From the NCBI RefSeq assembly GCF_000350085.1, contig NZ_CAUM01000095.1, positions 1-64,000 of the forward strand: a stretch of DNA of 64,000 nucleotides, given 5' to 3'. Below are positions 19,475 through 27,668 of this stretch, in pieces (the stretch's first letter is position 1; each line of letters starts with the position of its first letter). Below the pieces are notes generated by a model. That model was not told the origin of the DNA. It did not search any database and worked only from the letters and a program-made list of their open reading frames with translations. The stretch is from Mesorhizobium metallidurans STM 2683. GTDB taxonomy: Bacteria; Pseudomonadota; Alphaproteobacteria; Rhizobiales; Rhizobiaceae. Position numbers and translations under genes: made by a program.

Positions 19475-19727
19475 CCAAAATCGCCGTCGATCTTCGATCG
19501 ATAAGCCACCATTCTAGCAGCTTGCAAGTATAACAGGACAGCAGCGTTTCAAGTCCATGAAATCGATAAGGCAAGGTTCAGCTGCCGCTCGTTCTTTTTT
19601 GGTCGGCGGGAAAACCTGTGGTAGGCTCAGCATGGCCTGGTGTGGCGTTCCTGAAGGTGATGCTGATCACATAGCAGGAACTTCAAATCCGCCACACTGG
19701 CGGCCGCGTCCAGGAGGGGCACGACCC

Positions 19728-22055
19728 ATGCCGAACGAACGTGCTACGGTTGTGCAGACACCGGTTGGCGCCGAGTTGTTGACCTTCACCCATCTTGTCG
19801 GGCGCGATGAGATCAGTCGTTGTCTGGCCTATACTGTCGGGTTCGTCAGCAGCAGCCCCGATATCGACCCGCTCAAGATGCTGGGCGGGGCTGTCTCGAT
19901 CGAAGGGGAATCCGATCCGAAACGCTGGTTCAGCGGCCTGATCTCGGAATTCCGGCTCACCCGGATCGAGGACAGGCTGGCCTATTACGAAGCGGTCATC
20001 AGGCCATGGCTCTGGTTCCTCGGCAACACGACCGACTGCCGCATTTTCCAGAACATGAGCGTCATCGAAATCGTCGAGGAGGTTTTCTCGAAATACAGCA
20101 CGGCAAAATTCGAGAAGCGCTTGCAAGGGTCTTATCCGCCGCGCGAATACTGCGTCCAGTACGACGAGACCGATCTCGATTTCGTGCAGCGGCTGCTCGA
20201 GCACGAAGGCATCCTGTATTTCTTCGAGCACGACGAGGGCAAGCACACACTTGTGCTCGCCGATGCGATGAGCAAGCTGAAGCCTGCGCCGGGTTACGAA
20301 AAGGTGCCTTATCACTTTGAAGGGCAGGGCTCGCGGCGCGATGTCGAATACATCACCGAATGGATTCCGGGCAGTTCGGTGCGGCCGGGCGCCTATGTCC
20401 ACACCGACTATGATTTCGAGAAGCCGGGCGCCGACCTGATGGCCAAATCCGCCCAGCCGTTCGGCCACAAATTGGCGGCAGGCGAGAATTACCGCCAACC
20501 GGGTGCGCATCTTGAAGTCGGTCGCGGCGACAGCCTGGCCGCGATACGGCGCGAGGAAATCCAGGCCGTGCACCAGCGCATCGCCGCTGTCGGAACCGTG
20601 CGTGGGCTGTATTCGGGCTGCACGTTCAAGCTGGACGGCTTTCCGCGCGAAGACCAGAACCAGGAGTATCTGGTGGTCAGCGCCGAATACCGGCTGTTCG
20701 ATCCGGGCTACAGGGCCCTTGCCGACGTCGGCAGCGAGAACTTCAAGGTGATCCTGGGTGTCGCGCCGACTGCCTTGCCCTATCGTCCGCCGCGGATTAC
20801 GCCCCGGCCGATCATGCGCGGCCCCCAGACGGCGACGGTGGTCGGTCCCTCCGGCGAGGAGATATTCACCGACAAATATGCCCGGGTGAAGGTGCAGTTC
20901 CACTGGGACCGTCTGGGCAAGAAGGACCAGAACAGCTCCTGTTTCGTGCGGGTCTCGCAGACCTGGGCCGGCAGCGGCTGGGGGTTCATCCAGATACCGC
21001 GCATCGGCCAGGAGGTCATCATCGATTTCATTGAAGGCGACCCGGATCTGCCGATCATCACCGGCAGGGTCTACAACGCCTCGCAGATGCCGCCCTACGG
21101 GCTGCCGGGCAGCGCCACGCAATCCGGCTGGAAGTCGGACTCCTCCAAAGGCGGCGGCGGCTACAACGAATTGATGTTCGAGGACAAGGCCGGCTCCGAA
21201 CTGGTCAATTTCCAGGCGCAGAAGGATCATAACCTTCTGATCAAGAACGACCGCACCAAGCTGGTCCAGCACGACCAGTCGGATCGCATAGACCACGACG
21301 CCAAGCACTCCGTCGGCCACAACCTCGACGAGGACGTCGGCAACAACAAGACGGTCAAGGTCGGCGTCGACCAGACCACGGACATCGGCTCGAACGATAC
21401 CGAGACGGTGGGTGTAGATCGCTCGCTGACGGTGGGCTCGAACGAAACCATCAATGTTGGGTCAAACTCCACCGAGACAATCGGCATAGCGCATACGCAA
21501 ACTGTCGGCGCCGTCCAGACGGTGACCGTTGGCGCGGCTCGGGTCGATTCGGTCGGCGCATCCGAGACCCGGACCGTGGGTGGCCTGCAAGCGAATACAA
21601 TCGGTGCGACACGGTCGGTTACTGTAGGGGCGGCGCAGAGCCACGATATCGGGGCGGCGGACAATTGGCAGGTTGCTGCGGATCAGAGCGTCCAGATTGG
21701 TGGTGGTCAGACGGTCAAGATTGCCAAGGACCAGGACACGACAATCGACGCGGGCCGATTAGCCAAAATCGCCAAGGACGACCAGACCGAAGTTGGTGGA
21801 AACAGTGCGGCGAAGATCGCGAAGAATGGTGTGGAAGACATCGGCGAGGACAAAACAATCAAGGTCGGAAAAAACCTCACCATTCAGGCAGGCGATAGCA
21901 TTCTGATCAAATGCGGGGCGGCAGGCATCGCGCTGAAGAAGGACGGGACGATCACCATCGAGGGCAAGGACATCACCGTTACCGGATCAGGCGAAATCGG
22001 CATAACTGCCTCGAAGAAGATCGTCATGAAGGGCAGTAAGATCCATCAGAACTAG
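19728..22055 (+). CDS. vgrG: VgrG spike protein (TssI)
   Basis: A 775-aa spike-tip protein with the gp27-like and gp5-like (OB-fold) regions: VQYDETDLDFVQRLLEHEGILYFFEH near 140-165 and the RVKVQFHWDRLGK motif near 385-400. The later part (about 520-700) is a series of short V-G/T-I-G repeats typical of the triple-stranded beta-helix needle, followed by a short C-terminal extension. No enzymatic domain is seen, so it probably carries separate effectors. The ATG at 19728 follows GGAGGGG; 57 upstream in-frame codons look non-coding. It heads a three-gene plus-strand unit inside the minus-strand T6SS locus. Confidence 0.93.
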   Translation: MPNERATVVQTPVGAELLTFTHLVGRDEISRCLAYTVGFVSSSPDIDPLKMLGGAVSIEGESDPKRWFSGLISEFRLTRIEDRLAYYEAVIRPWLWFLGNTTDCRIFQNMSVIEIVEEVFSKYSTAKFEKRLQGSYPPREYCVQYDETDLDFVQRLLEHEGILYFFEHDEGKHTLVLADAMSKLKPAPGYEKVPYHFEGQGSRRDVEYITEWIPGSSVRPGAYVHTDYDFEKPGADLMAKSAQPFGHKLAAGENYRQPGAHLEVGRGDSLAAIRREEIQAVHQRIAAVGTVRGLYSGCTFKLDGFPREDQNQEYLVVSAEYRLFDPGYRALADVGSENFKVILGVAPTALPYRPPRITPRPIMRGPQTATVVGPSGEEIFTDKYARVKVQFHWDRLGKKDQNSSCFVRVSQTWAGSGWGFIQIPRIGQEVIIDFIEGDPDLPIITGRVYNASQMPPYGLPGSATQSGWKSDSSKGGGGYNELMFEDKAGSELVNFQAQKDHNLLIKNDRTKLVQHDQSDRIDHDAKHSVGHNLDEDVGNNKTVKVGVDQTTDIGSNDTETVGVDRSLTVGSNETINVGSNSTETIGIAHTQTVGAVQTVTVGAARVDSVGASETRTVGGLQANTIGATRSVTVGAAQSHDIGAADNWQVAADQSVQIGGGQTVKIAKDQDTTIDAGRLAKIAKDDQTEVGGNSAAKIAKNGVEDIGEDKTIKVGKNLTIQAGDSILIKCGAAGIALKKDGTITIEGKDITVTGSGEIGITASKKIVMKGSKIHQN

Positions 22056-22064
22056 GATATTCAA

Positions 22065-22490
22065 ATGGTTGATGTTCTGGGACGAATAGACGGTGTCGTG
22101 ATAGGCATGTTCCTGGGGATGGGCGACAGCGGGCCGTTGGTCGTATTCCCCGGCAACCCGTCCACGGATGCTGTCCAGGCGCGAAGCCTGACCGAACTGT
22201 CGTCTTCAATGATTGGGGCCGAGGTGGCATTGCTTTTCCAGGACGGCGATCCTCTTAGGCCGCTGATAGTTGGGCGAATTGTCGAACCGGCGCATAAATC
22301 CGGTTTGCCGTCGGTTGTCAGCGACGGCGAATGTGTAAGGATAGTGAGCGGAAAACGCATCGAACTGCGCTGCGGAAAGGCCACCATTGTTATGGAGCAC
22401 GATGGCCATATCACCATCCGGGGAACTTACGTAACCAGCCATGCCAGCGCCACGAATAGAATTCGTGGCGGATCGGTGAATCTCAACTGA
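22065..22490 (+). CDS. DUF6484-like VgrG-associated protein
   Basis: A 141-aa protein nine bases behind vgrG. It has the pattern I associate with DUF6484: an N-terminal small beta domain (VIGMFLGMGDSGPLVVFPGNP), then VALLFQDGDPLRPLIVGRI, and a C-terminal ISGKRIEL-like strand followed by IRGTYVTSHASATNRIRGGSVNLN, which resembles the end of DUF2345/VgrG beta-helices. It is probably an adaptor or spike-tip accessory in effector loading. Its stop overlaps the next start (TGATG). Confidence 0.65.
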   Translation: MVDVLGRIDGVVIGMFLGMGDSGPLVVFPGNPSTDAVQARSLTELSSSMIGAEVALLFQDGDPLRPLIVGRIVEPAHKSGLPSVVSDGECVRIVSGKRIELRCGKATIVMEHDGHITIRGTYVTSHASATNRIRGGSVNLN

Positions 22491-22861
22491 TGCCAGTCCC
22501 GATCCTTCCCGAGATTGTTCGCCAACACGCCGAGATGGCAGCCTTTCTTTGGACTGTGTACGACTACCATCTGCTTCATCCCGATGAGAACCCCGATATG
22601 GACGAGGTCAGGTTAGCGCGCCTTGTCGAGCGTTTGGAAGCCTATCTGGATGGGCTGCGGGTCGCAGGCGAGCACGGGCTGGCAATGGCCCGCAAGATCT
22701 ACGAGGAATCTCCGGAGCAGGGGGAACTTTTTGTCCTGCGAATGCTGTCGGTTCCCGATCCGCCGAGAATAGCGGACCTCGATCTCGATAAGGTTCGCAG
22801 TTACATCGCTGTGCGCAAGAATACCATAGCGGACGACGGCCATCCCGGCGCTGTTCTCTAA
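22490..22861 (+). pseudogene. TIGR02270-like protein, only the N-terminal part remains
   Basis: The first ~80 residues (PILPEIVRQHAEMAAFLW, LERLEAYLDGLRVAGEHGLAMA) resemble the N-terminus of TIGR02270 proteins, which are usually several hundred residues with HEAT-like repeats and sit next to DUF6484 and vgrG genes. Here the frame stops after 123 aa and the following 200 bases hold an intergenic repeat, not coding sequence. It may be a truncated remnant or a short functional variant. Translation is coupled to the preceding gene through TGATG. Confidence 0.5.
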
Positions 22862-22921
22862 TGCATCTCGGGCAAAAGTACGCGGCGGTTTTGCGATAAC
22901 GACAAGCATAAAACAACGACC

Positions 22922-22961
22922 TAAGCGCGTCGCATGAGGCCGGTCAAACGAGACGCTTTGG
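22922..22961. repeat. Dispersed intergenic repeat, copy 2 (inverted relative to copy 1)
   Basis: The 18 bases at 22933-22950 are the exact reverse complement of 6145-6162. The copy is itself an imperfect palindrome (aagcgcgtcgc...cgagacgcttt). Sequence to about 23045 (gcgtccggaattgcg...cggacgcgaattg) also looks like part of a mosaic intergenic element of rhizobial type. It lies directly after the truncated TIGR02270-like gene. Confidence 0.6.
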
Positions 22962-23063
22962 AGCAAGTCCAGGTTTTGCGTCCGGAATTGCGTAAACACA
23001 AATGCTCAGAGCGGGTCTGAACCGATCTGACGGACGCGAATTGTGCGTGAAGTAAAAGCGTTT

Positions 23064-23990
23064 CTATAGATAGCGGCGCGTCATGTCGACGATGCGGCAG
23101 TGGAGTTCGCCGTCATATTCAAACTCGAAGCCCCGCCATTCATCTCCGTCAAACAAAAATACTTCCTTCCAGCCGACAACCACCAAGAGTTCGCGCGACG
23201 CATGCATGAAGTTCCCGAAGTCCAAGGCGCGGAACGGGACCAGTTTGAACCCATCTTGAACGAGAAGGCCATGTCCGTCGTCGCCCCAATAGGTCTTGCC
23301 CTTGAATTCGTAGATCGATGCAAAGTCCGTCTCCGGGCCTTGGACTTCATCTACACGATCCTCGAAGTATTCGAAGCAGTCGCCGTCGTCGCCACCCATC
23401 TTTACGCGGCCATCAGATGTCACGTGGACGGCGTTGATCGGTACGTTGAAGTTGAGTGGAATCTGTTTCCACTTGCCACCCGCCAGGCGAAGCAGGGCGC
23501 CATCGAAGCCAGCCACGTGCACGTCACCACCTGGTTGGCCGTGAATGGTTCTTAGATTTGACTTTGTGCCTCGTTTGATGGGTCGCCACGACTGTCCTTC
23601 CGCAATGCAGCAGATGCCGGCGTCTCCAAGGAGGTACAGTTCTCCCCCTTCGTGCTGCCAGATCTTGTCAACGAAGTCGTCAAAGGGCGTTTCCCATGTC
23701 GTGTGGGACTTGCCTCGGAACAGGTGGGTCGTCGCACCGAGGTCCAGAACGACGTGTTCGTCCGGCGAGCGGCTGACGTGAGATAGGATCTGGCTCGGCA
23801 ATTCAAATATGGTCTCGCTGCGGATGCTCCGACCGTCGAAGGAGATCTTGAACAGGTAAGAGTGCGCGATCTCATTGTGTCGGTCGGTCAACTGCAGTGA
23901 AACGCTGAAGAGATTTCCGCCAAGGTGGTAAGCATTTATGGCGTCGGTGTCGACTTCGTCAGGGCTGAGGTCCGAGATTTTCCTAGACAT
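23064..23990 (-). CDS. Hypothetical protein, candidate immunity partner of the PAAR-like effector
   Basis: A 308-aa protein without signal peptide or membrane segment. It is acidic, rich in Trp, Phe and Asp/Gly turns, with recurring short units such as GDAGICCIAEGQSW, GFDGALLRLAGGKW and GDDGDCFEYFEDRV, suggesting a beta-propeller-like fold. Function is not recognised from sequence. It is the last gene of the right-arm T6SS operon, 26 bases behind the PAAR-like effector gene, the usual place of an immunity gene. The immunity role is inference. Confidence 0.6.
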   Translation of the reverse strand: MSRKISDLSPDEVDTDAINAYHLGGNLFSVSLQLTDRHNEIAHSYLFKISFDGRSIRSETIFELPSQILSHVSRSPDEHVVLDLGATTHLFRGKSHTTWETPFDDFVDKIWQHEGGELYLLGDAGICCIAEGQSWRPIKRGTKSNLRTIHGQPGGDVHVAGFDGALLRLAGGKWKQIPLNFNVPINAVHVTSDGRVKMGGDDGDCFEYFEDRVDEVQGPETDFASIYEFKGKTYWGDDGHGLLVQDGFKLVPFRALDFGNFMHASRELLVVVGWKEVFLFDGDEWRGFEFEYDGELHCRIVDMTRRYL

Positions 23991-24016
23991 TTGCTGCGCC
24001 CTTCCTTCTGCCCAGC

Positions 24017-24988
24017 TTAGCTCTTGTGCGCCATGGTCGTCATATTATTCAACGTCTCACGCGACTTCGGGGGATGCACCGCATCTTCGATATAGGCCAT
24101 GAAGATCGCCCGCAGACACTTTGCGATCTCCTTCTTGGTATCGGGATCGGCCGCCTTGGTCTCCTTGTGCGTGTTGACAATGGCGTCGGCACCTTGGGCG
24201 ACAACGCCCTTCAGCTTCGGCTTCTGTCCGCGTTTGGCCAGGCGTTCCTTGTATTGATTGAGCCGCTTGGTCTTGAGGTCGTGCGGTGTGTTGACCTTCG
24301 AACCTGGTCCCGAATGCTGAAATCCTCCGCCCTGGGCGTGTTTTTTGGCGCGGATGCACACGCAGGGCGCGCGGTGCTGGCTGTAATTCTTCCATTGCTG
24401 GTAACTTTGGTTGTGCTCTCGGTCGTGTTGAAAATATTCGTTTCCGACATAGTGCTCGGATTCATAGCCATCCGGGCAATTTGCCTGGTTGTGGGGATGC
24501 AGTCTCAGATTGTGCTCCTGCAGGAGCACCCAGCATTCCGTCTCCGCGCCGTCCCTGAAGAGAAGATGGTACCAAGGCGCACTCTGGTTGGCGGCAAGTG
24601 AGGCGTGGTTGTTCGTCGCAAGGTCGGTGAACCGGATAACAGGTTCGCCGTCGAACTTCACATTGTTCGACCACGACTGGAAATACTCCTTGCCGGTATT
24701 TGTAGAAGTAATAATGCCCTTTTTTGCCGCGCATCCGGCCTCCGTTCCGGATGTTTTTGAGAGAAAGGACTGGTTCTTGATATTGACGGTCTTGTCGGAG
24801 ATCTTGACGGTCCCCGTTCCTTGATCAGTATCGCTTGAAAACCCGAAACTGGGATAAGGAATTGGTACGCCAGGGGGCGTGGCAGGATTTTCCGGAGGCG
24901 TGAAGCAGGTGTCCGGAAAGGCGGCAATCGTTTTGCCGTCGCTTCCTCTTCCGGAAATTTCCAGCCCGTTGGCGAACACATTTCCCAT
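24017..24988 (-). CDS. PAAR-like (DUF4150) protein with C-terminal Cys/His-rich extension, candidate T6SS effector
   Basis: A 323-aa protein. Residues 1-130 match the DUF4150 PAAR-like fold (MGNVFANGLEISG, FPDTCFTPP, GVPIPYPSF, CAAKKGIITSTNTGKEYFQSWS, VIRFTDLATNNHAS), which caps the VgrG spike. The rest is variable: a Cys/His-rich stretch near 170-230 (HNQANCPDGYESEHY, HREHNQ-type residues, HRAPCVCIRAKKHAQG) and a basic helical tail. Clustered His and Cys suggest a metal-dependent nuclease-like or other toxin domain, but I do not recognise the family. It starts directly after the stop of the ketosynthase-like gene. Confidence 0.72.
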   Translation of the reverse strand: MGNVFANGLEISGRGSDGKTIAAFPDTCFTPPENPATPPGVPIPYPSFGFSSDTDQGTGTVKISDKTVNIKNQSFLSKTSGTEAGCAAKKGIITSTNTGKEYFQSWSNNVKFDGEPVIRFTDLATNNHASLAANQSAPWYHLLFRDGAETECWVLLQEHNLRLHPHNQANCPDGYESEHYVGNEYFQHDREHNQSYQQWKNYSQHRAPCVCIRAKKHAQGGGFQHSGPGSKVNTPHDLKTKRLNQYKERLAKRGQKPKLKGVVAQGADAIVNTHKETKAADPDTKKEIAKCLRAIFMAYIEDAVHPPKSRETLNNMTTMAHKS

Positions 24989-26023
24989 CTATCGCGCCGA
25001 TCCGCTCAGAACCGCTGCCCCGCACTCGCCCACATCATTGGATGCCTCGATCAGGACCGGATCACCTGCGGCATATCCTTTGGCTGCGGCGGTAAATGCC
25101 CATCCCACCATGATCGGCACCACGGCGGCGCCGACATTGCCTACGGTCTCTCCCGGCGACCAGATATCCATGAACTCGCGGCGGCCTCGAGCCAGTCGCA
25201 ACGTCGCCAGTGCGCTTTGCTTGAACCAGTATTTCTCACCGATCAGATCAGCGATTCTGTAACCCACCCGACTGAGTTCTACTCCTGTCTCTTCGAGGGC
25301 TGATCGATAAGCCACAGTCATCCCGTCGCCGCGGAGCGGCAAATCCGCCTCGTTGTAGATATGGGCCGGCTCGCGCGTGAGCCCCAGCCCGAGAAGTTCG
25401 AGGCCACGGGCCCCGGGCCGGCCTGCCAAAGTACACATGAATGCTGCGGCCGCCTCTCCGGGTATAAATCCGTCGGGATGACGTGGCGCCAGCAGGCGAC
25501 TTTCCATGAAGTAATGGGTGATTGTCCCGGCTGTGAGATAGCTGTCGACGGCCGCAATCAGGACATTTTCGGCGTCCCCGGAGCTTAACAATCTGCGCGC
25601 ATGCTCGATCGCGATGTGACCGGACGGGCGACCATGGGCGATGACGTGCGTCTGCCAGGCGCTTGTCAGACCGGTGAGTTCACCTATGCGGCCGAGAAGG
25701 CGCTGTGCGTCCGGTGCAGGCCTGCCTGGCCGTCCCTCTTCCGCGAGACACAGGATCAGGGTGATCGTCGATCCCGATGCACCGGGTGCGCCGCCTAGGG
25801 CCTCCTTGATCGCGGCAGCCGCCATATAGGCAATCCGCCTTTCACCGATCCAGTTTTCCTTGATTGGAATGGGCGCTCCAATCAACTGCTTGCCGCCGCC
25901 GGCTGCAAATCTTGTCTCCTGAAAACCGTCGATGCCCGCCCGCATGGCCGCGCAAGAAGAAGGCGCGTCCAGACCAACTGCTGTGACCATGCCGATCGAA
26001 GATATGACGAGGCGATTTGTCAT
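24989..26023 (-). CDS. Beta-ketoacyl-synthase-like (thiolase fold) protein, T6SS-associated, probably non-catalytic
   Basis: A 344-aa protein with the ketosynthase beginning (LVISSIGMVTAVGLDAPSSCAAMRAGI) and the DGFIPGEAAAAFMC stretch equivalent to DGFVLGEGAGMLVLE. The segment that should carry the nucleophilic Cys reads HGRPSGHIA, and the His and final GFGG motifs are not visible. It is therefore unlikely to condense acyl chains. Such proteins recur beside DUF2169 and PAAR-like genes in T6SS loci and may be effector-loading adaptors (inference). Its ATG overlaps the DUF2169 stop (ATGA). Confidence 0.7.
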   Translation of the reverse strand: MTNRLVISSIGMVTAVGLDAPSSCAAMRAGIDGFQETRFAAGGGKQLIGAPIPIKENWIGERRIAYMAAAAIKEALGGAPGASGSTITLILCLAEEGRPGRPAPDAQRLLGRIGELTGLTSAWQTHVIAHGRPSGHIAIEHARRLLSSGDAENVLIAAVDSYLTAGTITHYFMESRLLAPRHPDGFIPGEAAAAFMCTLAGRPGARGLELLGLGLTREPAHIYNEADLPLRGDGMTVAYRSALEETGVELSRVGYRIADLIGEKYWFKQSALATLRLARGRREFMDIWSPGETVGNVGAAVVPIMVGWAFTAAAKGYAAGDPVLIEASNDVGECGAAVLSGSAR

Positions 26024-27126
26024 GCGTCCTCGGGAACAAAGTCCGACGTTCCCCCGGCTCGAATATAGCGGCGGCCGGAGGCTCGTGCTCTGAGCATCGA
26101 TTCAGAGGGCGGGCCTACCCAGCACTCCACGAAGTCCAGGATCGTGCGACGAATGCGGCTTGAAATCCGCCACACCATGGAGAAGCGCCTATGCTCAGGA
26201 TCGAACAGCAATGAATCAGGGAATACCGTTCCTTCGAAGCGCGGCTCCTCGTCGTCCGCGGCGAACAACGTCATCGGTAACGCGGTCGGTGGCAGTCGAA
26301 AGCTCACCCGCCCTTCCGGCGTCAGATTGATGAGCACCACGTCCTCGCCGCCTTTCGGGTGGTCGATCTGCTGGTCAGGCGGCGCCATCTGGAAATAGCG
26401 TTCGTCGAAGTCAGGCGGCAGGAACGGGAATATGTTCTTTGTCCAGTTGTCGTCATAGGTGCCGCCATATTCGATGCGGCCCGGCCAGCCACGTCCCATT
26501 GGCCCGAAGCTCATTGGCTTGTAATCGCCGAACGGCGAGCGGATTTCCTCATCGACAGCTTGCGTGTTCGGCAGCCGTAGGCCGGGGACGAGGCGCTGGT
26601 TTCTCGTGCGCGACCAGCCGATTCCGACCGGATTGTATTTGTAGCTGGCAGGAAGCTCGTCCTCGGGATCCAGACGATCGGTACCGCCCCAAGCAACGTC
26701 GTAGGAGATCGGAAGCTTGAAGAAGGGCTGCGGCGACGTGGCGGTAAAGACCGGGCCGACTGAGCGCCATTCGCGGTGGCCGACGACCTCGAACAGTTTT
26801 GACCAATTGCCCAACTTGATGCCGACCGGTACACGCTCGACCGGTCTGCCGTTTGGTGCGTAAGCACAGCCATTGGCGACAATGTCGCAGCGCGGCTTGC
26901 GGAAGGCGAAATCGGTTTCCCACAGCGTGGCCGAATAGCCGGGCACGCCGGTCTGCGTGTCGGCCATGACCAGCGGAACCTGCTCCGACGATTTTTGCAC
27001 CAGTCCGCCGGGTGTCGTGGGAAAGTCGAATGTGCCTTTTACCACCACGACGATCCACTCATGGCCGGCCTTGTCCATGCCCATGGTGAATTGGTGCGGA
27101 TAGCCCATCTGGTTCCAGATCTGCAT
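26020..27126 (-). CDS. DUF2169 domain protein (T6SS effector adaptor type)
   Basis: A 368-aa protein of the DUF2169 family: VVVVKGTFDFP near the N-terminus, ATLWETDFAFRKPRCDIVANGCAYAPNGRPV, VGIKLGNWSK, FFKLPISYDVAWGG, NPVGIGW and the PRFEG-type C-terminal part. Family members occur with PAAR-like effectors and DUF4150 proteins and are thought to act as adaptors for loading onto VgrG. The ATG at 27126 is chosen because it overlaps the tagF stop (TGATG) and begins at the conserved region; upstream in-frame codons belong to tagF sequence. Confidence 0.8.
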   Translation of the reverse strand: MQIWNQMGYPHQFTMGMDKAGHEWIVVVVKGTFDFPTTPGGLVQKSSEQVPLVMADTQTGVPGYSATLWETDFAFRKPRCDIVANGCAYAPNGRPVERVPVGIKLGNWSKLFEVVGHREWRSVGPVFTATSPQPFFKLPISYDVAWGGTDRLDPEDELPASYKYNPVGIGWSRTRNQRLVPGLRLPNTQAVDEEIRSPFGDYKPMSFGPMGRGWPGRIEYGGTYDDNWTKNIFPFLPPDFDERYFQMAPPDQQIDHPKGGEDVVLINLTPEGRVSFRLPPTALPMTLFAADDEEPRFEGTVFPDSLLFDPEHRRFSMVWRISSRIRRTILDFVECWVGPPSESMLRARASGRRYIRAGGTSDFVPEDA

Positions 27127-27668
27127 CAGCTGGTCTCCCAGCTGACTGTGAAGATCTGCTCCAGCGTCTCTGCGGGCGATTGCGGATCGATATCGAAAAT
27201 GTCGGAATGTGCAGTCCACATCACCAGGTCGGTAATGATCTCGCTGCCCGGTTCCACGGGCGGTACCGGCAGTGCCGTCAAGGCGGCATCCAGCTCGTCG
27301 GGGGTCAGCTCACCTTGTTGTGCGGCGATGGCTGCCTCTTCGATTCCGGACAACCATGCCTCCGCATGGGCCAGCTGGAAGGGAGCCTCGGAGAGCTGCG
27401 CGACGACGGTCAGCGGAAACTGCCTGCCTACCCGGTCGGCGCTTTGCAAGATGATGCCTGCCGACGCGCCGAAGGAAGCCGTACCGGCCAAAAAGCGCAA
27501 CACGGTGGTGCGCGGCCAAAATTCCAGTCCCATCAGCGGGACGATGTGCTGTGCCAGCCAGCGGTCCCAGACGCGCACGAAGTCCCCCGGCAGCCGCCGC
27601 GTGACGAAATCGCCGGTAGCAGGCATTTTGCCGTAAAAGCCGGGCAGGATCATATCTGGGGCGGACAT
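27126..27668 (-). CDS. tagF: TagF/ImpM-type T6SS regulator
   Basis: A 180-aa cytoplasmic protein with the TagF start GFYGKMPATGDFVTRRLPGDFVRVWDRWL and the PLMGLEFWP region. In Pseudomonas and Agrobacterium TagF represses T6SS post-translationally, probably by acting on the FHA protein. The ATG at 27668 overlaps the tssM end by 19 bases; an internal ATG at 27653 would overlap the stop exactly (ATGA) and is a plausible alternative. Located between tssM and DUF2169. Confidence 0.85.
   Translation of the reverse strand: MSAPDMILPGFYGKMPATGDFVTRRLPGDFVRVWDRWLAQHIVPLMGLEFWPRTTVLRFLAGTASFGASAGIILQSADRVGRQFPLTVVAQLSEAPFQLAHAEAWLSGIEEAAIAAQQGELTPDELDAALTALPVPPVEPGSEIITDLVMWTAHSDIFDIDPQSPAETLEQIFTVSWETS

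Noticed and set aside
21380..21680. Short repeated units in vgrG as a possible CRISPR-like or tandem DNA repeat
   Set aside because: They are degenerate codons for the V-G/T-I-G beta-helix needle, normal for VgrG.
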